A stretch of 64,000 nucleotides of DNA, taken from NCBI RefSeq assembly GCF_014831675.1, contig NZ_VJXY01000002.1, forward strand, positions 209,942-273,941. Reading direction: 5' to 3'. The notes below the pieces were generated by a model. That model was not told the DNA's origin, made no database searches, and saw nothing but the letters and a program-made list of their open reading frames with translations. Below, in pieces: positions 1-9,473 of this stretch; the first letter of the stretch is position 1, and each line of letters opens with the position of its first letter. Origin of the DNA: Komarekiella delphini-convector SJRDD-AB1. GTDB lineage: Bacteria; Cyanobacteriota; Cyanobacteriia; Cyanobacteriales; Nostocaceae. Position numbers and translations under genes: made by a program.

Positions 1-385
1 TATGAGTATCTAAAGCTTGACGTACTACTGCTTTAAGTTCTTCTGCTTCCCACGGTTTAGTAACATATTTGAATACTTTACCAGCGTTGATTGCTTCAAC
101 CAGATCTTCAACATCGGTGTAGCCAGTTAAAATAATCCGGATAATATCTGGATATTGAGTCGCTGTCAGACTCAAAAATTCAGTACCGCTCATCATCGGC
201 ATTCGTTGATCGGAGATGATCACTGCGACCTCTCCCTCTTGCGAGAGCAGATCCAGCGCCGCAGGACCAGAGGTTGCCCTTAGCACCTTATAGTCGCGAT
301 AGAAAGTGCGGTAAAGCAAGTCAAGGTTGTCTGGTTCGTCATCGACAACCAAAATTTTAGGCTTACTGTTTGCTTGGGATTTCAT
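1..385 (-). CDS. Response regulator receiver protein, C-terminus cut by window edge
   Basis: Reading from ATG at 385, the minus strand encodes a CheY-like receiver domain. It has the acidic pair in ILVVDDEPDN, the phospho-acceptor Asp in VIISDQRMPMMSG, the Thr of RIILTGYTD and the Lys of FKYVTKPWE. The frame stays open to base 1, so only the first 128 residues are seen and the output domain lies outside. The RMPxMxG plus TKPW style is typical of regulators with HD-GYP or kinase outputs, but that is inference. It should be a cytoplasmic phosphorelay receiver. No cognate kinase is in the window. Confidence 0.88.
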   Translation of the reverse strand, partial: MKSQANSKPKILVVDDEPDNLDLLYRTFYRDYKVLRATSGPAALDLLSQEGEVAVIISDQRMPMMSGTEFLSLTATQYPDIIRIILTGYTDVEDLVEAINAGKVFKYVTKPWEAEELKAVVRQALDTH

Positions 386-1419
386 GCACCGCTTTCCTGC
401 AGCAACGGCAGTCGGATAAAGAATAATCTGATCAGGTAAGGATGCTTCTGAGTCAGTCCAGAGCAGAGCATTTTGACCAATAAGGCTGTTTGGCTACATG
501 ACTGCTGAGTGTGGAAGCGTTTACTCACAGTAATTTGTCTCAAGAGCTTGTGCCGATTGCTATTCGCTCTGGTGCAGCGCAATTGGTTTTATAGTCATTA
601 GTGTTACAGAGTTGATGCTTGCTGGCCAAATTTTCCCTCACCTCCGAGAAGAAATGTCTGATACTACATACAGTGCTCAAAGCTGGTTGAAAAATCCAGC
701 TGAAGCTGCATATTAAGTTTTCCCCTCGCAGCAGTTGCACTAACACTTGCTGGTAAATTTTATTTGTGGTAGTCATGGTAGAGTCAGCAATATTACAACA
801 ATAATATTTAAGGACAACGTATACTATTAGACAAATACCTCCTTCCAATTTAGCAATCAAAACTATAATTAGGACAAGTGCTAGTATCAGCAAAATTGAG
901 TACTAGGAATAAGATAACCTTGCAAATTCTTTTCTTAGTACCTATATAGCCTGTATCTACTACTTAGTAGCGTGCTTGTTTTTATGTAGTTTTAATTGCA
1001 TAAATTTAAGTCAGTACTGTAATTAGAGGTGGTTTGAAACCAGGGTTTGCGAGGGGTGTGCTTGCTTAACAATTTTGTAGGCAATGCTTACTAACAGGTT
1101 ATACTATGTCTCTACCTGCTCAATCCAGCTACTACCACTGTCAACTATCAACTTGTTTTGTACTAAACACATCGCTTGCTTTTCTACCCTAAAACCAGGA
1201 TGCGCTTGAACCTCCTGAACTAAAGAGTGTAAATTTATGAAACTGCAACTCTTAAAGCTCCTTGAGGCACACAGGTTATAAAACCCCAAGCAAAGTTTTG
1301 CACTTTGTTTGATCCACAATCAAAGGTGAATTGGCATCTCAGGTCAGTTCAATCACCTGGGCGGCTCTTGAGTTTTATCCAGGTGTAGACGGCGTTTTAG
1401 GATATTTGAGAAGATTTTT
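386..1419. other. Gene-free region
   Basis: About 1 kb with no convincing gene. Two minus-strand ORFs of 66 and 117 codons occur, but they lack recognisable domains, a ribosome site or coding-like composition. This is probably leader DNA for the flanking divergent genes. Confidence 0.5.
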
Positions 1420-2064
1420 GTGAATAAAATTAATACTAAACTAGCCTTGACATCTTGTTTTTTTCATCCATACCACCAACAGTCTATTACATCTGTTATT
1501 AATCCAACTTCTAGGCAATTTCAAATCCGTGCAGCGACATCTGCTGATTTGACTGGTGTTGCTCAAATCATTACTGAAAGCTTTCACTCTCAAAAGGGTA
1601 TATGGGGATGGGCTTTTCCGTTACTACGTTTGGGTATTTATGAAGATTTAAGGCATCGCCTAGCGTTATCTACACCCCATCAAGTTTGTTTAGTTGCCGT
1701 TGATGTTACTAATGGTGAGGCTAATAACTTAGTGGGAACCGTGGAACTAAATGTACGTTTCAGTGATTCGTGGGCACAGATTGGTAAGAGTTTTCCTTAT
1801 CTGTCTAACTTAGCGGTTCATCCAAAATACCGTAGGCACGGTGTAGCTTCAGAGTTACTTATTAGCTGTGAAAAATTCTCCAAAGACTGGGGTTTTCAAG
1901 ACCTATATCTCCACGTGTTAGAAAATAATTATCAGGCAAGACAGCTTTATTTCAAGCTGGGATATCGGACGCATAAAGTTGAATCGAATTGGAATACATA
2001 TCTTCTAAGACGAGCACGTCAAATACTATTATTCAAGCATTTGAGTGCTGATTCAACTACCTGA
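1420..2064 (+). CDS. GNAT-family N-acetyltransferase
   Basis: 214 residues from a GTG start. The N-terminal ~35 residues are unremarkable. Then comes a GNAT fold: the start of the domain (FQIRAATSADLTGV), a central strand (NLVGTVELNV), and the acetyl-CoA-binding motif A in LAVHPKYRRHGVASELL, with the R-R-x-G-x-A pyrophosphate loop. It ends in the usual N-x-x-A-x-x-L-Y-x-K-x-G-Y element near residue 175. It would transfer an acetyl group from acetyl-CoA to an amine; the substrate is unknown. It stands alone, followed by a long AT-rich gap. Confidence 0.85.
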   Translation: MNKINTKLALTSCFFHPYHQQSITSVINPTSRQFQIRAATSADLTGVAQIITESFHSQKGIWGWAFPLLRLGIYEDLRHRLALSTPHQVCLVAVDVTNGEANNLVGTVELNVRFSDSWAQIGKSFPYLSNLAVHPKYRRHGVASELLISCEKFSKDWGFQDLYLHVLENNYQARQLYFKLGYRTHKVESNWNTYLLRRARQILLFKHLSADSTT

Positions 2065-2979
2065 GTTATATTGTGGGAATTGGAAATTACACAATTATAG
2101 TTATCTAGGAAAAAAATTATCGGAAATATTGGTAATTAGACTATAAATTTATCTAGTTGAATATACTTTCAATATCACATATAGTTTATATGGCGGTAAT
2201 TCATGTTTTCTATAATTTAGATTAAGTGACACAATTGATATAAAACTTATTGTCCATATTGAATAGATGAGTACCCAAGTAGTATAATTTTTTGTTATGT
2301 TGATTCATCATAAATTTGCATTAACCTCTCTTTAAATAACAATAAATATGCTGTATTATTAGTATTGCTTAGTCTAAAATAAACTACTTTCAAATTTTAG
2401 AAAAAATTATATATATTAGATAGTTTAATAGCTAATATAGCTCCAAGTTAAATATAAATTTTTAGACATCTTTGAGTATTTAATTGTGGAAGTTATTTTG
2501 ATATTACATAGTATAGTTTGATATAAACTTTTTAAATTTCTAAATAATTTCTAATATCAAAAAAATCTGATTTTGTTTATTTATAAAATTTTACTATTTT
2601 TAAATGTATCCAAGTTTTGAATTTTTTAGATTTATTAATACTAAAAATTTCTATAAAAAAATTAATCAATTATATTATAATGGATATATCCGTAATTTCA
2701 CACTTTCAAATTTTATCTACCTCATAATAACTTTGTAATTAACATATTCATCTTTATAAAAACTTTAAACAAAAAGTCATACAGTTGGAGACAAATCTAG
2801 TTAAATCTCATAAAATATGATCACTCAATTACTGAACAACGTCTATATTTTTCCCATTTTAGTTAAATTATCCTGCAAAATTTTGATAATAAGAAAACTC
2901 AAAAACTTAATTTGATGTAAAATCTAGTTCTGTTTGGAAGTGCATACTACTACAAAATTCATTAAAAGTTTGAGAAAAC
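2065..2979. other. AT-rich intergenic region
   Basis: About 915 bp of strikingly AT-rich DNA with stops in all frames and no gene. It is the most AT-rich stretch of the window. No repeat, RNA gene or strong hairpin was recognised. It may hold the promoter of the following hypothetical gene. Confidence 0.6.
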
Positions 2980-3543
2980 ATGGATAGCGAAAAGCGTCGA
3001 CGCTATCAAACTGCTATGTTATCAACTTACTACCCTGACACCAGTTTCCTTGACCATCTTGTCATGCACGATGGAACTGAGCAATCGCAAGGCTCGGATA
3101 TCCTCACACTTTTGCACACTGGAAAAGTTTTCATCGTCAATAGTCGTAAGCGGAATGGACTAATACTCTTTAAACGCTACCACGCGGAGTTTGCTGGGCC
3201 TGGAGCAGCAGTGGGTGGGGATTACGATTGTGATTGCCATAGGGCACTGCCCATAGGAAATGTTTCTAATCAGTTTTTATTAACTCCTGAATCTAATGAG
3301 GAGCGCCAAAAGGCTTACTTGATTCGACGACAGTGGATTCGGTTAATTAAGCAAATTACAGAAAACCCGGTGCCCCAGCAGCGAGTCCAGAAAATTCTTG
3401 ATCAATTTGAACAATATTTCCTACCAGAAATAGTGGCTGATTTGCCGGATGTTGCTTTTGCCCTTTTAGTGGGTGTACTGCCACAAACAGTCGGAACAGT
3501 ACGCCGTTTTGGCAACGAGCTAGATGGCAGGTTTAATTCTTGA
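2980..3543 (+). CDS. Hypothetical protein with CxC motif
   Basis: 187 residues starting MDSEKRRRYQ. I do not recognise the family. There is no signal peptide or membrane segment. A small Cys/His patch (YDCDCHRA, near residue 80) could bind a metal. The C-terminal half is helical and amphipathic (KAYLIRRQWIRLIKQITE). Codon use resembles neighbours. It converges with hisC with only 8 bp between the stops, so both may share a bidirectional end. Length and composition support a real gene; the role is unknown. Confidence 0.65.
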   Translation: MDSEKRRRYQTAMLSTYYPDTSFLDHLVMHDGTEQSQGSDILTLLHTGKVFIVNSRKRNGLILFKRYHAEFAGPGAAVGGDYDCDCHRALPIGNVSNQFLLTPESNEERQKAYLIRRQWIRLIKQITENPVPQQRVQKILDQFEQYFLPEIVADLPDVAFALLVGVLPQTVGTVRRFGNELDGRFNS

Positions 3544-3551
3544 GTGAATCG

Positions 3552-4700
3552 CTAAGAGTCAAGATTTGCCAAAGCAGCTTGTACTCGTTTTAAGGTGCGA
3601 GCATTTTCTTCGGTCGTCCCGACAGTAATTCGCAATCCTCCGCTAATTTGTCGAACAAGAGTGCCATACTCTCTGAGTTTTTGGTGTAGCTTTTTTAAAG
3701 CAGCGTCTTGGGGATAAGAACCTTTTGGTTTGAGACGCAGATAAATAAAGTTAGCAGTACTTTCTGCAATTTGTAATGTTGGATGTTGAGATAAAGCTTC
3801 GATAAGTTTGGCTCGTTCATTTAGGGTGTGGCGAATCGTCTCAAGTAAGAGTGTGCGGTTTTGCAAAGCAACTAATGCTGCTGCTATGGAGAAGCTAGGA
3901 AGATTGTAGGGTAAGCGGACTTTTTCTAAGATGGCGATCGCTTCTGGATGAGCAACGCAATAGCCAACGCGAAGGGCTGCCAATCGGAAAGCTTTAGAAA
4001 AAGTACGTAGTATAATCCAGTTAGGATGATGTGCTAATTCACTAACTAGGGTATTTTGACTGAATTCAAAGTAAGCCTCATCAATTACTACTAAAATATC
4101 CTCGCTCAGATTTTTTAACCATGTTAACTCTGCCATGGTTAAGCTGTTGGCAGTTGGAGAATTGGGATGTACTACAAAAACCACTCGAATGGGAGGATTT
4201 TGAATTTGTTCGATGGCAGACTGTGCAGCTTTTAAATCAATTTCAAAATTTTCTTCATTTCTGTCCACCGCTACTACAGGGATGCCTAAAGTTTGTGCCA
4301 AAATTCCGTACATAGAGAAAGTAGGGTTGGCAACTAGAATGCAGCCTTCTCCTTTAAGACAGGTGGCGATTAATAAGGAGCGAATCAGTTCATCTGAACC
4401 ATTGCCCACAGAAATATTGGCAGAAGTGAACAGGGATGGTGAAAGGGTCGCTGACTCATTGACGTACTCGGCGATCGCATCTTTGAGTGTCTCGTGTCCG
4501 CCATCAGGATAACGATTTGTTTCAATTACTTGCTGATACGTCCAGACTAGTTTTTCTTTTAATTCAGGTGGCAAATCATAGGGACTTTCATTTGTATCCA
4601 GCCGATCAAACTGCGTGGGAACAGCTCCGGCTGTATCACTGCTGGGGTGAGGTTTATACGCGTGTAGCTTAGTTAAATCTGATCGGATGAATGGAAGCAT
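3552..4700 (-). CDS. hisC: Histidinol-phosphate aminotransferase
   Basis: 382 residues, the usual length for HisC. It is a PLP-dependent class I/II aminotransferase that converts imidazole acetol phosphate plus glutamate to histidinol phosphate in histidine synthesis. Visible family marks are the N-terminal [22 protein letters not shown] for phosphate/PLP contacts, HPNSPTAN, the PLP-Asp/Tyr region [10 protein letters not shown], and the Schiff-base lysine in [16 protein letters not shown]. The C-terminal GGLRITVGT binds the substrate phosphate. It starts MLPFIRSDL. Cyanobacteria often carry two HisC paralogues, so a role in aromatic or other amino acid transamination is possible. Confidence 0.93.
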   Translation of the reverse strand: MLPFIRSDLTKLHAYKPHPSSDTAGAVPTQFDRLDTNESPYDLPPELKEKLVWTYQQVIETNRYPDGGHETLKDAIAEYVNESATLSPSLFTSANISVGNGSDELIRSLLIATCLKGEGCILVANPTFSMYGILAQTLGIPVVAVDRNEENFEIDLKAAQSAIEQIQNPPIRVVFVVHPNSPTANSLTMAELTWLKNLSEDILVVIDEAYFEFSQNTLVSELAHHPNWIILRTFSKAFRLAALRVGYCVAHPEAIAILEKVRLPYNLPSFSIAAALVALQNRTLLLETIRHTLNERAKLIEALSQHPTLQIAESTANFIYLRLKPKGSYPQDAALKKLHQKLREYGTLVRQISGGLRITVGTTEENARTLKRVQAALANLDS

Positions 4701-4723
4701 AATTTTAGTAATTTGTTATTAGT

Positions 4724-4762
4724 AATTTGTCATTTGTCATTGGTTATTCAACAAATGACAAG
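4724..4762. repeat. Heptamer-type short repeat hairpin (ATTTGTC family)
   Basis: Tandem ATTTGTC units followed by the complementary ACAAATGACA, between hisC and the downstream esterase gene. The arms can form a hairpin. The same family recurs just downstream of the glutathione reductase gene and after the barrel gene near 10.8 kb. Short tandem heptamers of this kind are well known in heterocystous cyanobacteria. Confidence 0.7.
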
Positions 4763-4785
4763 TAAGAGTTTAATATTTTACAGCT

Positions 4786-5427
4786 TCAAGGTAATTGGCA
4801 GAAGAGGCGAATTGCTTGCCAGATCTCTTCCATAACATTACCCAAAGCATGATTATCCTCTAGTTCTACTAATTCCACCCAAGGACGCGATCGCGCAAAA
4901 TCACGACTAGCTTCAATAGGGATGACTTCATCATGCTTTCCATGCAGAATAAGGGTAGGGATAGGACGTTGCAAAAGTTCCTCTTGGTATTGAGCAGCGT
5001 CTTTAACGAAATCGTAACTTAGGGGCAGTGATCGCCCCTCCCCATAGTGGTAGATCATGAGATATTTTTCCCTTTGCCAACGCTTCACCTCTTCATCTGT
5101 TAACTTGGGCAACCAATGAGATAGAAATCCAAAGGCTGGTGCTAGCAAGACTAAACGTTGTACTTGTAAATATTGCTCTCCTAAATGAGCAGCTGTCAAA
5201 CCGCCCAAACTTGAGCCAATCAGTACTACAGATGCACTATCATTACTGAATTCTGCGGCTACTTGTGTTAGTTGACGAGTGATTGTCAGATGAGAAAAAT
5301 CGCTAGCGTTAAGATCAGGAATTTTTAGGTTTGTTTGAATTTGGGCAAAGTGATCGCCTATATCTTGTGCTTTAGCAGATTTAGGACTGGAAGCAAAGCC
5401 ATGAAGATATACGAACTTGGTTTTCAT
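4786..5427 (-). CDS. YqiA/YcfP-type alpha/beta-hydrolase (esterase)
   Basis: 213 residues from the ATG giving MKTKFVYLHGFASSP. The longer frame beginning at 5478 reads through the heptamer repeat (MTNDKGQPS), so I prefer the internal start. The fold is alpha/beta hydrolase: oxyanion region YLHGFASSP, nucleophile elbow GSSLGGLTA, acid LHGKHDEVIP and His in EDNHALGN. These match small YqiA-like esterases. The likely role is hydrolysis of a carboxyl or thioester bond; the substrate is unknown. It is cytoplasmic, with no signal peptide. Confidence 0.82.
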   Translation of the reverse strand: MKTKFVYLHGFASSPKSAKAQDIGDHFAQIQTNLKIPDLNASDFSHLTITRQLTQVAAEFSNDSASVVLIGSSLGGLTAAHLGEQYLQVQRLVLLAPAFGFLSHWLPKLTDEEVKRWQREKYLMIYHYGEGRSLPLSYDFVKDAAQYQEELLQRPIPTLILHGKHDEVIPIEASRDFARSRPWVELVELEDNHALGNVMEEIWQAIRLFCQLP

Positions 5428-5449
5428 CAAGCTTTCTTGTGAGGGTTGT

Positions 5450-5492
5450 CCTTTGTCATTTGTCATTTGTGATTTCAAAGGACAAATGACAA
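5450..5492. repeat. Heptamer short repeat (TTTGTCA/TGACAAA)
   Basis: TTTGTCATTTGTCATTTGTG followed by GGACAAATGACAAA forms an inverted arrangement between the esterase and glutathione reductase genes. It explains the spurious N-terminal extension of the esterase frame. Confidence 0.65.
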
Positions 5493-5511
5493 AAAACTAA
5501 TGACCTCGTTC

Positions 5512-6888
5512 TTAACGTAATGTGACGAATTCTTCTGCTGCTGAGGGATGGATACCAACGGTAGCATCAAAGTCTTTTTTGGTTGCGCCCATTTTGACTG
5601 CGATCGCTACCCCTTGTATTATCTCAGCTGCACTTTCTCCAACCATGTGAGCGCCCAGTACTTTATCGGTGTTGCTATCAACCACCAATTTCATCATTAT
5701 TTTCTCTTGTTTCCCAGTCAAACTGTGGTACATGGGGCGGAAGCGAGTGCTATATATTTTTACAGCATCGCCAAGTTGTTCTCGTGCTTGCACTTCTGTC
5801 AACCCGACTGTAGCGGCTTCGGGTGTGGAAAATATGGCTGTTGGAACAGTTTCGTGACTGAATACGCGGCGGTTAGTTCCGAATTCGCTATCAGCAAAGG
5901 CGCGACCTTCACCAATGGCCACAGGAGTTAAATTTAAGCGATCAGTGACATCGCCCACGGCAAAGATATGCGGTTGACTAGTTTGACTATATTCATTGAC
6001 TGCGATCGCATTCATGGTTTTATAGCCAGGCCCTTCGACGGAGCTAGGGACGACATCTACTCCAGCATTTTCCAAACCTAGTCCATCTACATTGGGAATC
6101 CGACCAGTCGCTACTAAAAACACATCGGCAATTACTGGTTGTTGGTCTGCTTGAGATAAAGTCAGTTTCAACCCTTCCGGCACGCGTTCAACTGCTTTTA
6201 CCACATTGTTCTTGATCAACTGAATTCCGTGGTTCGTCATACCTTCTTCAATTCCGGTACGGATGTCCTCATCAAACCCCTTCAAAATTTTTTCACCTCT
6301 AGTAATCTGCGTCACCTGAGAACCCAAACCGCGCATGATACAAGCAAATTCCGTGCCGATATAACCAGCGCCAATAATGACTATATGTTTCGGCTGTTCT
6401 TTGAGATGAAAAATTTCGTTAGAGGTAATTCCATATTCCATACCTGATAAATCTGGTTTCACAGGACGCCCGCCAACAGCAATTAAAATTTTGTCCGCTG
6501 TCACTTTGCGTCCATCAACTTCTACGGTATGAGGGTCTACCAGACTAGCGCGATTGGGAATTAGTTCGACTCCTGCTTTTTCTAAAAAGCTTATGTGTAG
6601 CTGCGACAGTCGTCGAACTTCTCTATCTATAGATGTAATGAAATGTTCCCAGTCCAATTCTGCATTACCCACTTTCCAGCCATAACCTGCGGCATCATCG
6701 AATAATGCGGGAAAGTGAGAGCCATAGACCATGAGTTTTTTGGGAACACAACCACGAATCACACAAGTACCGCCAACTAAGTCGTTTTCGGCGATCGCCA
6801 CTTTAGCCCCGTAGCTAGCCGCTCGTTTGGAAGCTGCCAAACCCCCAGAACCAGCACCAATTACAAACAGGTCGTAATCAAAAGTCAT
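5512..6888 (-). CDS. gor: Glutathione reductase (NADPH)
   Basis: 458 residues, FAD-dependent pyridine nucleotide-disulfide oxidoreductase that reduces glutathione disulfide. It has the FAD loop DLFVIGAGSGGLAA, redox-active disulfide GGTCVIRGCVPKK, second nucleotide loop GAGYIGTEF, FAD-binding ATGRIPN and FAVGDVTD, and C-terminal active-site HPSAAEEF. After the second nucleotide-binding strand there is an Arg (TQITRGEKIL), as expected for NADPH. The GGTCVIRGC variant and GYIGTE are typical of cyanobacterial enzymes. A close paralogue with an acidic residue at the same place lies at 48.9 kb. Confidence 0.93.
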   Translation of the reverse strand: MTFDYDLFVIGAGSGGLAASKRAASYGAKVAIAENDLVGGTCVIRGCVPKKLMVYGSHFPALFDDAAGYGWKVGNAELDWEHFITSIDREVRRLSQLHISFLEKAGVELIPNRASLVDPHTVEVDGRKVTADKILIAVGGRPVKPDLSGMEYGITSNEIFHLKEQPKHIVIIGAGYIGTEFACIMRGLGSQVTQITRGEKILKGFDEDIRTGIEEGMTNHGIQLIKNNVVKAVERVPEGLKLTLSQADQQPVIADVFLVATGRIPNVDGLGLENAGVDVVPSSVEGPGYKTMNAIAVNEYSQTSQPHIFAVGDVTDRLNLTPVAIGEGRAFADSEFGTNRRVFSHETVPTAIFSTPEAATVGLTEVQAREQLGDAVKIYSTRFRPMYHSLTGKQEKIMMKLVVDSNTDKVLGAHMVGESAAEIIQGVAIAVKMGATKKDFDATVGIHPSAAEEFVTLR

Positions 6889-6931
6889 AATTTATTTATC
6901 TCTATTAGCAACAAGTTGGTTCCTGGGAACT

Positions 6932-7075
6932 TATACCATTTCACGAAAAATCTGATGCGGATGTAGGTTGGGTTAAGGTACGAAACCCAACGCCTCAAAG
7001 TCTTGTAATTGTTGGGTTGAACTAAGTGAAACCCAACCTAAGCATCTGTTTCATTCTTTTCTGGAATTAGTATTA
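6932..7075. repeat. MITE-like dispersed repeat, copy 1
   Basis: A ~144-bp noncoding element with imperfect terminal inverted repeats (TACCATTTCACGAAAA at one end, the complement of TTTTCTGGAATTAGTA at the other). Its core carries GGTTGGGTT and AAACCCAACC arms. A second, inverted and shorter copy sits at 28.03-28.15 kb. No ORF is present, so any mobility would need a transposase in trans. Confidence 0.7.
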
Positions 7076-7484
7076 CACAGAGAACTTAATTGAACTACAA
7101 AGGATATCCGCTGAATCCTTTGCAAATCCTGTCCTTGATTTAATCTAGCGTTAGCAGATGCTCTCCTGTCAGTCGTGAATCTTACTTTTTGCTTTTACTT
7201 TAGTAGAGATAGTAGCTCAGAAATTCACAATGAAGAAACGCAATCTCAGTGAACATTCAGTCAATAGCCAGAATACAAATCAAAGCAAGAACAGCTTAAC
7301 ACTTGTCATATTTCCGCTTCTAGTGTTGGGTGTAATTTGCACTCCATCTGTGTTTAAGAAATAAAGTTTTAGTAGTAAAAGAAGCAGGCTCAGGCTGTCT
7401 CCTTGTCCTTTACAAAGAGAAATTAACTGATGAGGAGCTCTATTACAGACTACCTTAGCAGTTTTATATATTTGGAGAATCAGT

Positions 7485-9008
7485 TTAATTATTGATGGGT
7501 GGTGTGTTGTCAGTTGGTTTCTCGACGGGTGTGCTGTCAGTTGGTTTCTCAACGGGTGTGTTGTCAGTTGGCTTCTCGACGGGTGTATTGTCAGTTGGCT
7601 TCTCGACGGGTGTGTTGTCAGTGGGATTTTTAACAGGTGTATTGTCAGTTGGTTTCTCGACGGGTGTGTTGTCGGTGGGATTTTTAGCGGGTGTATTGTC
7701 AGTTGGTTTCTCGACGGGTGTGTTGTCGGTGGGATTTTTAGCGGGTGTATTGTCAGTTGGTTTCTCAACGGGTGTGTTGTCAGTTGGCTTCTCGACGGGT
7801 GTATTGTCAGTTGGCTTCTCGACGGGTGTGTTGTCGGTGGGATTTTTAGCAGGTGTGTTGCCAGTTGGCTTTTCGACAGGTGTGTTGCCAGTTGGCTTTT
7901 CGACAGGTGTGTTGCCAGTTGGCTTTTCGACGGGTGTGTTATCGCTGGGATTTTTAGCAGGTGTGTTGCCAGTTGGCTTTTCGACAGGTGTGTTATTGGT
8001 GGGATTTTTAACGGGTGATGTGTTATTTTGTGAGTTTTGGTTTGTCGGATTTTCTGCTGAAGAGTTTTGAGGTGTTGTTGAAGTTCTACTAGAATCAACA
8101 CCAACGTTATTTTTCGGAGTATTTACGTTGCCGTTACCATTTGTTGTGCTTTGCTGGTCAGTATTTGTCGAGGCTTGTCCTGTTTTCTCTGAGGAATTGG
8201 CTGAAGAATTGTTTGTGATAACGTCTTTACTGGGCGAGTTTGAAGGACTAGTAGTTAACTGTACAAAAGAAGGATTTTCAATTACTCCCTCGCCTGTTAT
8301 GGGTGGCTGTGCTTTTAAAGCCGCAGTAGTTTCGGCTTGAACACTAGTGATGGCAGGATCAGGCGTAGATGTGGGATTTTGTCTATTCAAATCAAGTTCC
8401 CGAACTAGCTCGCTCGTTTCATAAAAATTTTTCAGATCAAAATCATATAAGCTTTGAAATTTACCTTTAACTATAACTATCATCTGCCCTGCTTCCAGCA
8501 CTTGAGTTTGAGAAGCTTCTTTATTAGAAACTTCAATGCCACTATTTGTCAGCGCACCCACAATTGTGGTGTCTGTTTGTTGGTTGTGGCGCACAAATAA
8601 TGCTGAACCACGAATCGCTGCTGCTGCACTCGGTGTTTGTATACGCGTTTGCCCTCTTCCAGGTGGGATGAGCAACAGTACAGTCCCGTTTGAGAGTCTA
8701 AAATCGCGAGTCTTTGGCAAAAATTGAAATACCGCTTGTTCTCCAATCCTTGCCAAAGAGCCATCATTGAAACGCAAGTCTGCTAGAGAAGCTCGACCAG
8801 TTGACAGCCCATCCCCAGGAATCATTGCATCTAATTTGCGTGCGGGACGCTTCTTTAGGTTATCTCTGGGTATCAGTTGCACTAAATTGCGGAGATTCTG
8901 AATCTCAGCTCTTGTCAGAGGAGTTATGGCACTTGCCCGATTTGACAAAGGCAGCACTACAATTCCCCAAAAACCAATAATTAACAGTGGAAACGATTTA
9001 TGAAACAT
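7485..9008 (-). CDS. FecR-domain secreted protein with nonapeptide repeat tail
   Basis: 507 residues. It has a signal peptide (PLLIIGFWGIVVLPLSNRASA), then a FecR-like region to ~residue 210 (IPGDGLSTGRASLADLRF, the FNDGSLARIGEQAVFQF core and SAAAAIRGSALFV). A Ser/Asn/Thr-rich linker follows to ~335, then about 18 tandem nonamers of NTPVEKPTD/NTPAKNPTD type ending NTPPINN. Cyanobacterial FecR proteins with low-complexity tails are thought to be periplasmic or envelope proteins. It is divergent from a barrel-like gene, suggesting a paired envelope function. Repeat number is probably unstable. Confidence 0.85.
   Translation of the reverse strand: MFHKSFPLLIIGFWGIVVLPLSNRASAITPLTRAEIQNLRNLVQLIPRDNLKKRPARKLDAMIPGDGLSTGRASLADLRFNDGSLARIGEQAVFQFLPKTRDFRLSNGTVLLLIPPGRGQTRIQTPSAAAAIRGSALFVRHNQQTDTTIVGALTNSGIEVSNKEASQTQVLEAGQMIVIVKGKFQSLYDFDLKNFYETSELVRELDLNRQNPTSTPDPAITSVQAETTAALKAQPPITGEGVIENPSFVQLTTSPSNSPSKDVITNNSSANSSEKTGQASTNTDQQSTTNGNGNVNTPKNNVGVDSSRTSTTPQNSSAENPTNQNSQNNTSPVKNPTNNTPVEKPTGNTPAKNPSDNTPVEKPTGNTPVEKPTGNTPVEKPTGNTPAKNPTDNTPVEKPTDNTPVEKPTDNTPVEKPTDNTPAKNPTDNTPVEKPTDNTPAKNPTDNTPVEKPTDNTPVKNPTDNTPVEKPTDNTPVEKPTDNTPVEKPTDSTPVEKPTDNTPPINN
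7505..7997. repeat. 27-bp coding minisatellite
   Basis: About 18 head-to-tail 27-bp units inside the FecR gene, each encoding a nine-residue NTPVEKPTD-like unit. Two main variants (VEKPTD and AKNPTD) alternate irregularly and a run of three VEKPTG units lies at the 5' end, which points to duplication and conversion. The period is a multiple of three, so copy-number change keeps frame. The open frames seen in other phases here are artefacts of the repeat. Confidence 0.92.
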
Positions 9009-9473
9009 AGTTTGTTTGGGAACTTATGAACTTCAACTGATACCAAACAAGTTAATCATAGATTTTAATATTAAAGGTTCAAGCAGCTAATAACTGTTAC
9101 AGCAAATTTTTTCGGGTAAATTTATCTGCATTTTAGTGTACATTTAATAGATAAAATAGACAATAAATACACTATATTTAGTTTGTTTAAGTTTTTACTC
9201 GAAAATTGACATACTATGAAATAAAGTCTGGGACAAATTTCAAAGTTAATACTAAATATCAACAGTTAAATGAGGAGTACCTTACAGATAATCCTTATCT
9301 AATTACCTAAACCACAGGGTGGGTATGCGTAACAAGAAGTTGTTGAGGAGCTGTATAAGGTGACTCACTGGCTAAATTTCAGTAAAGTCAGGCAGAAATT
9401 TTATTTTCTGAGTTGGAACTTCCAGTGCAACTTGTGGGTCTACATCTGCCAGATGCGATCAACACCTTCAAAG
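9009..9473. other. Divergent promoter region between FecR and barrel genes
   Basis: AT-rich DNA between two divergent envelope genes, with no ORF of its own if the barrel protein starts at 9474. It should hold both promoters. No palindromic operator was evident. Confidence 0.45.

Noticed and set aside
540-893. 117-codon minus-strand ORF
   Set aside because: A hydrophobic start but no family, no ribosome site and unlikely composition; probably chance.
7505-7997. CRISPR array
   Set aside because: Units are contiguous 27-mers without unique spacers and lie in a coding frame.
7492-8070. Plus-strand ORF of repeated GVLSVGFST units, and a KSQLATH minus-strand ORF
   Set aside because: Both are shadows of the 27-bp repeat within the FecR gene in other frames; they have no start context.
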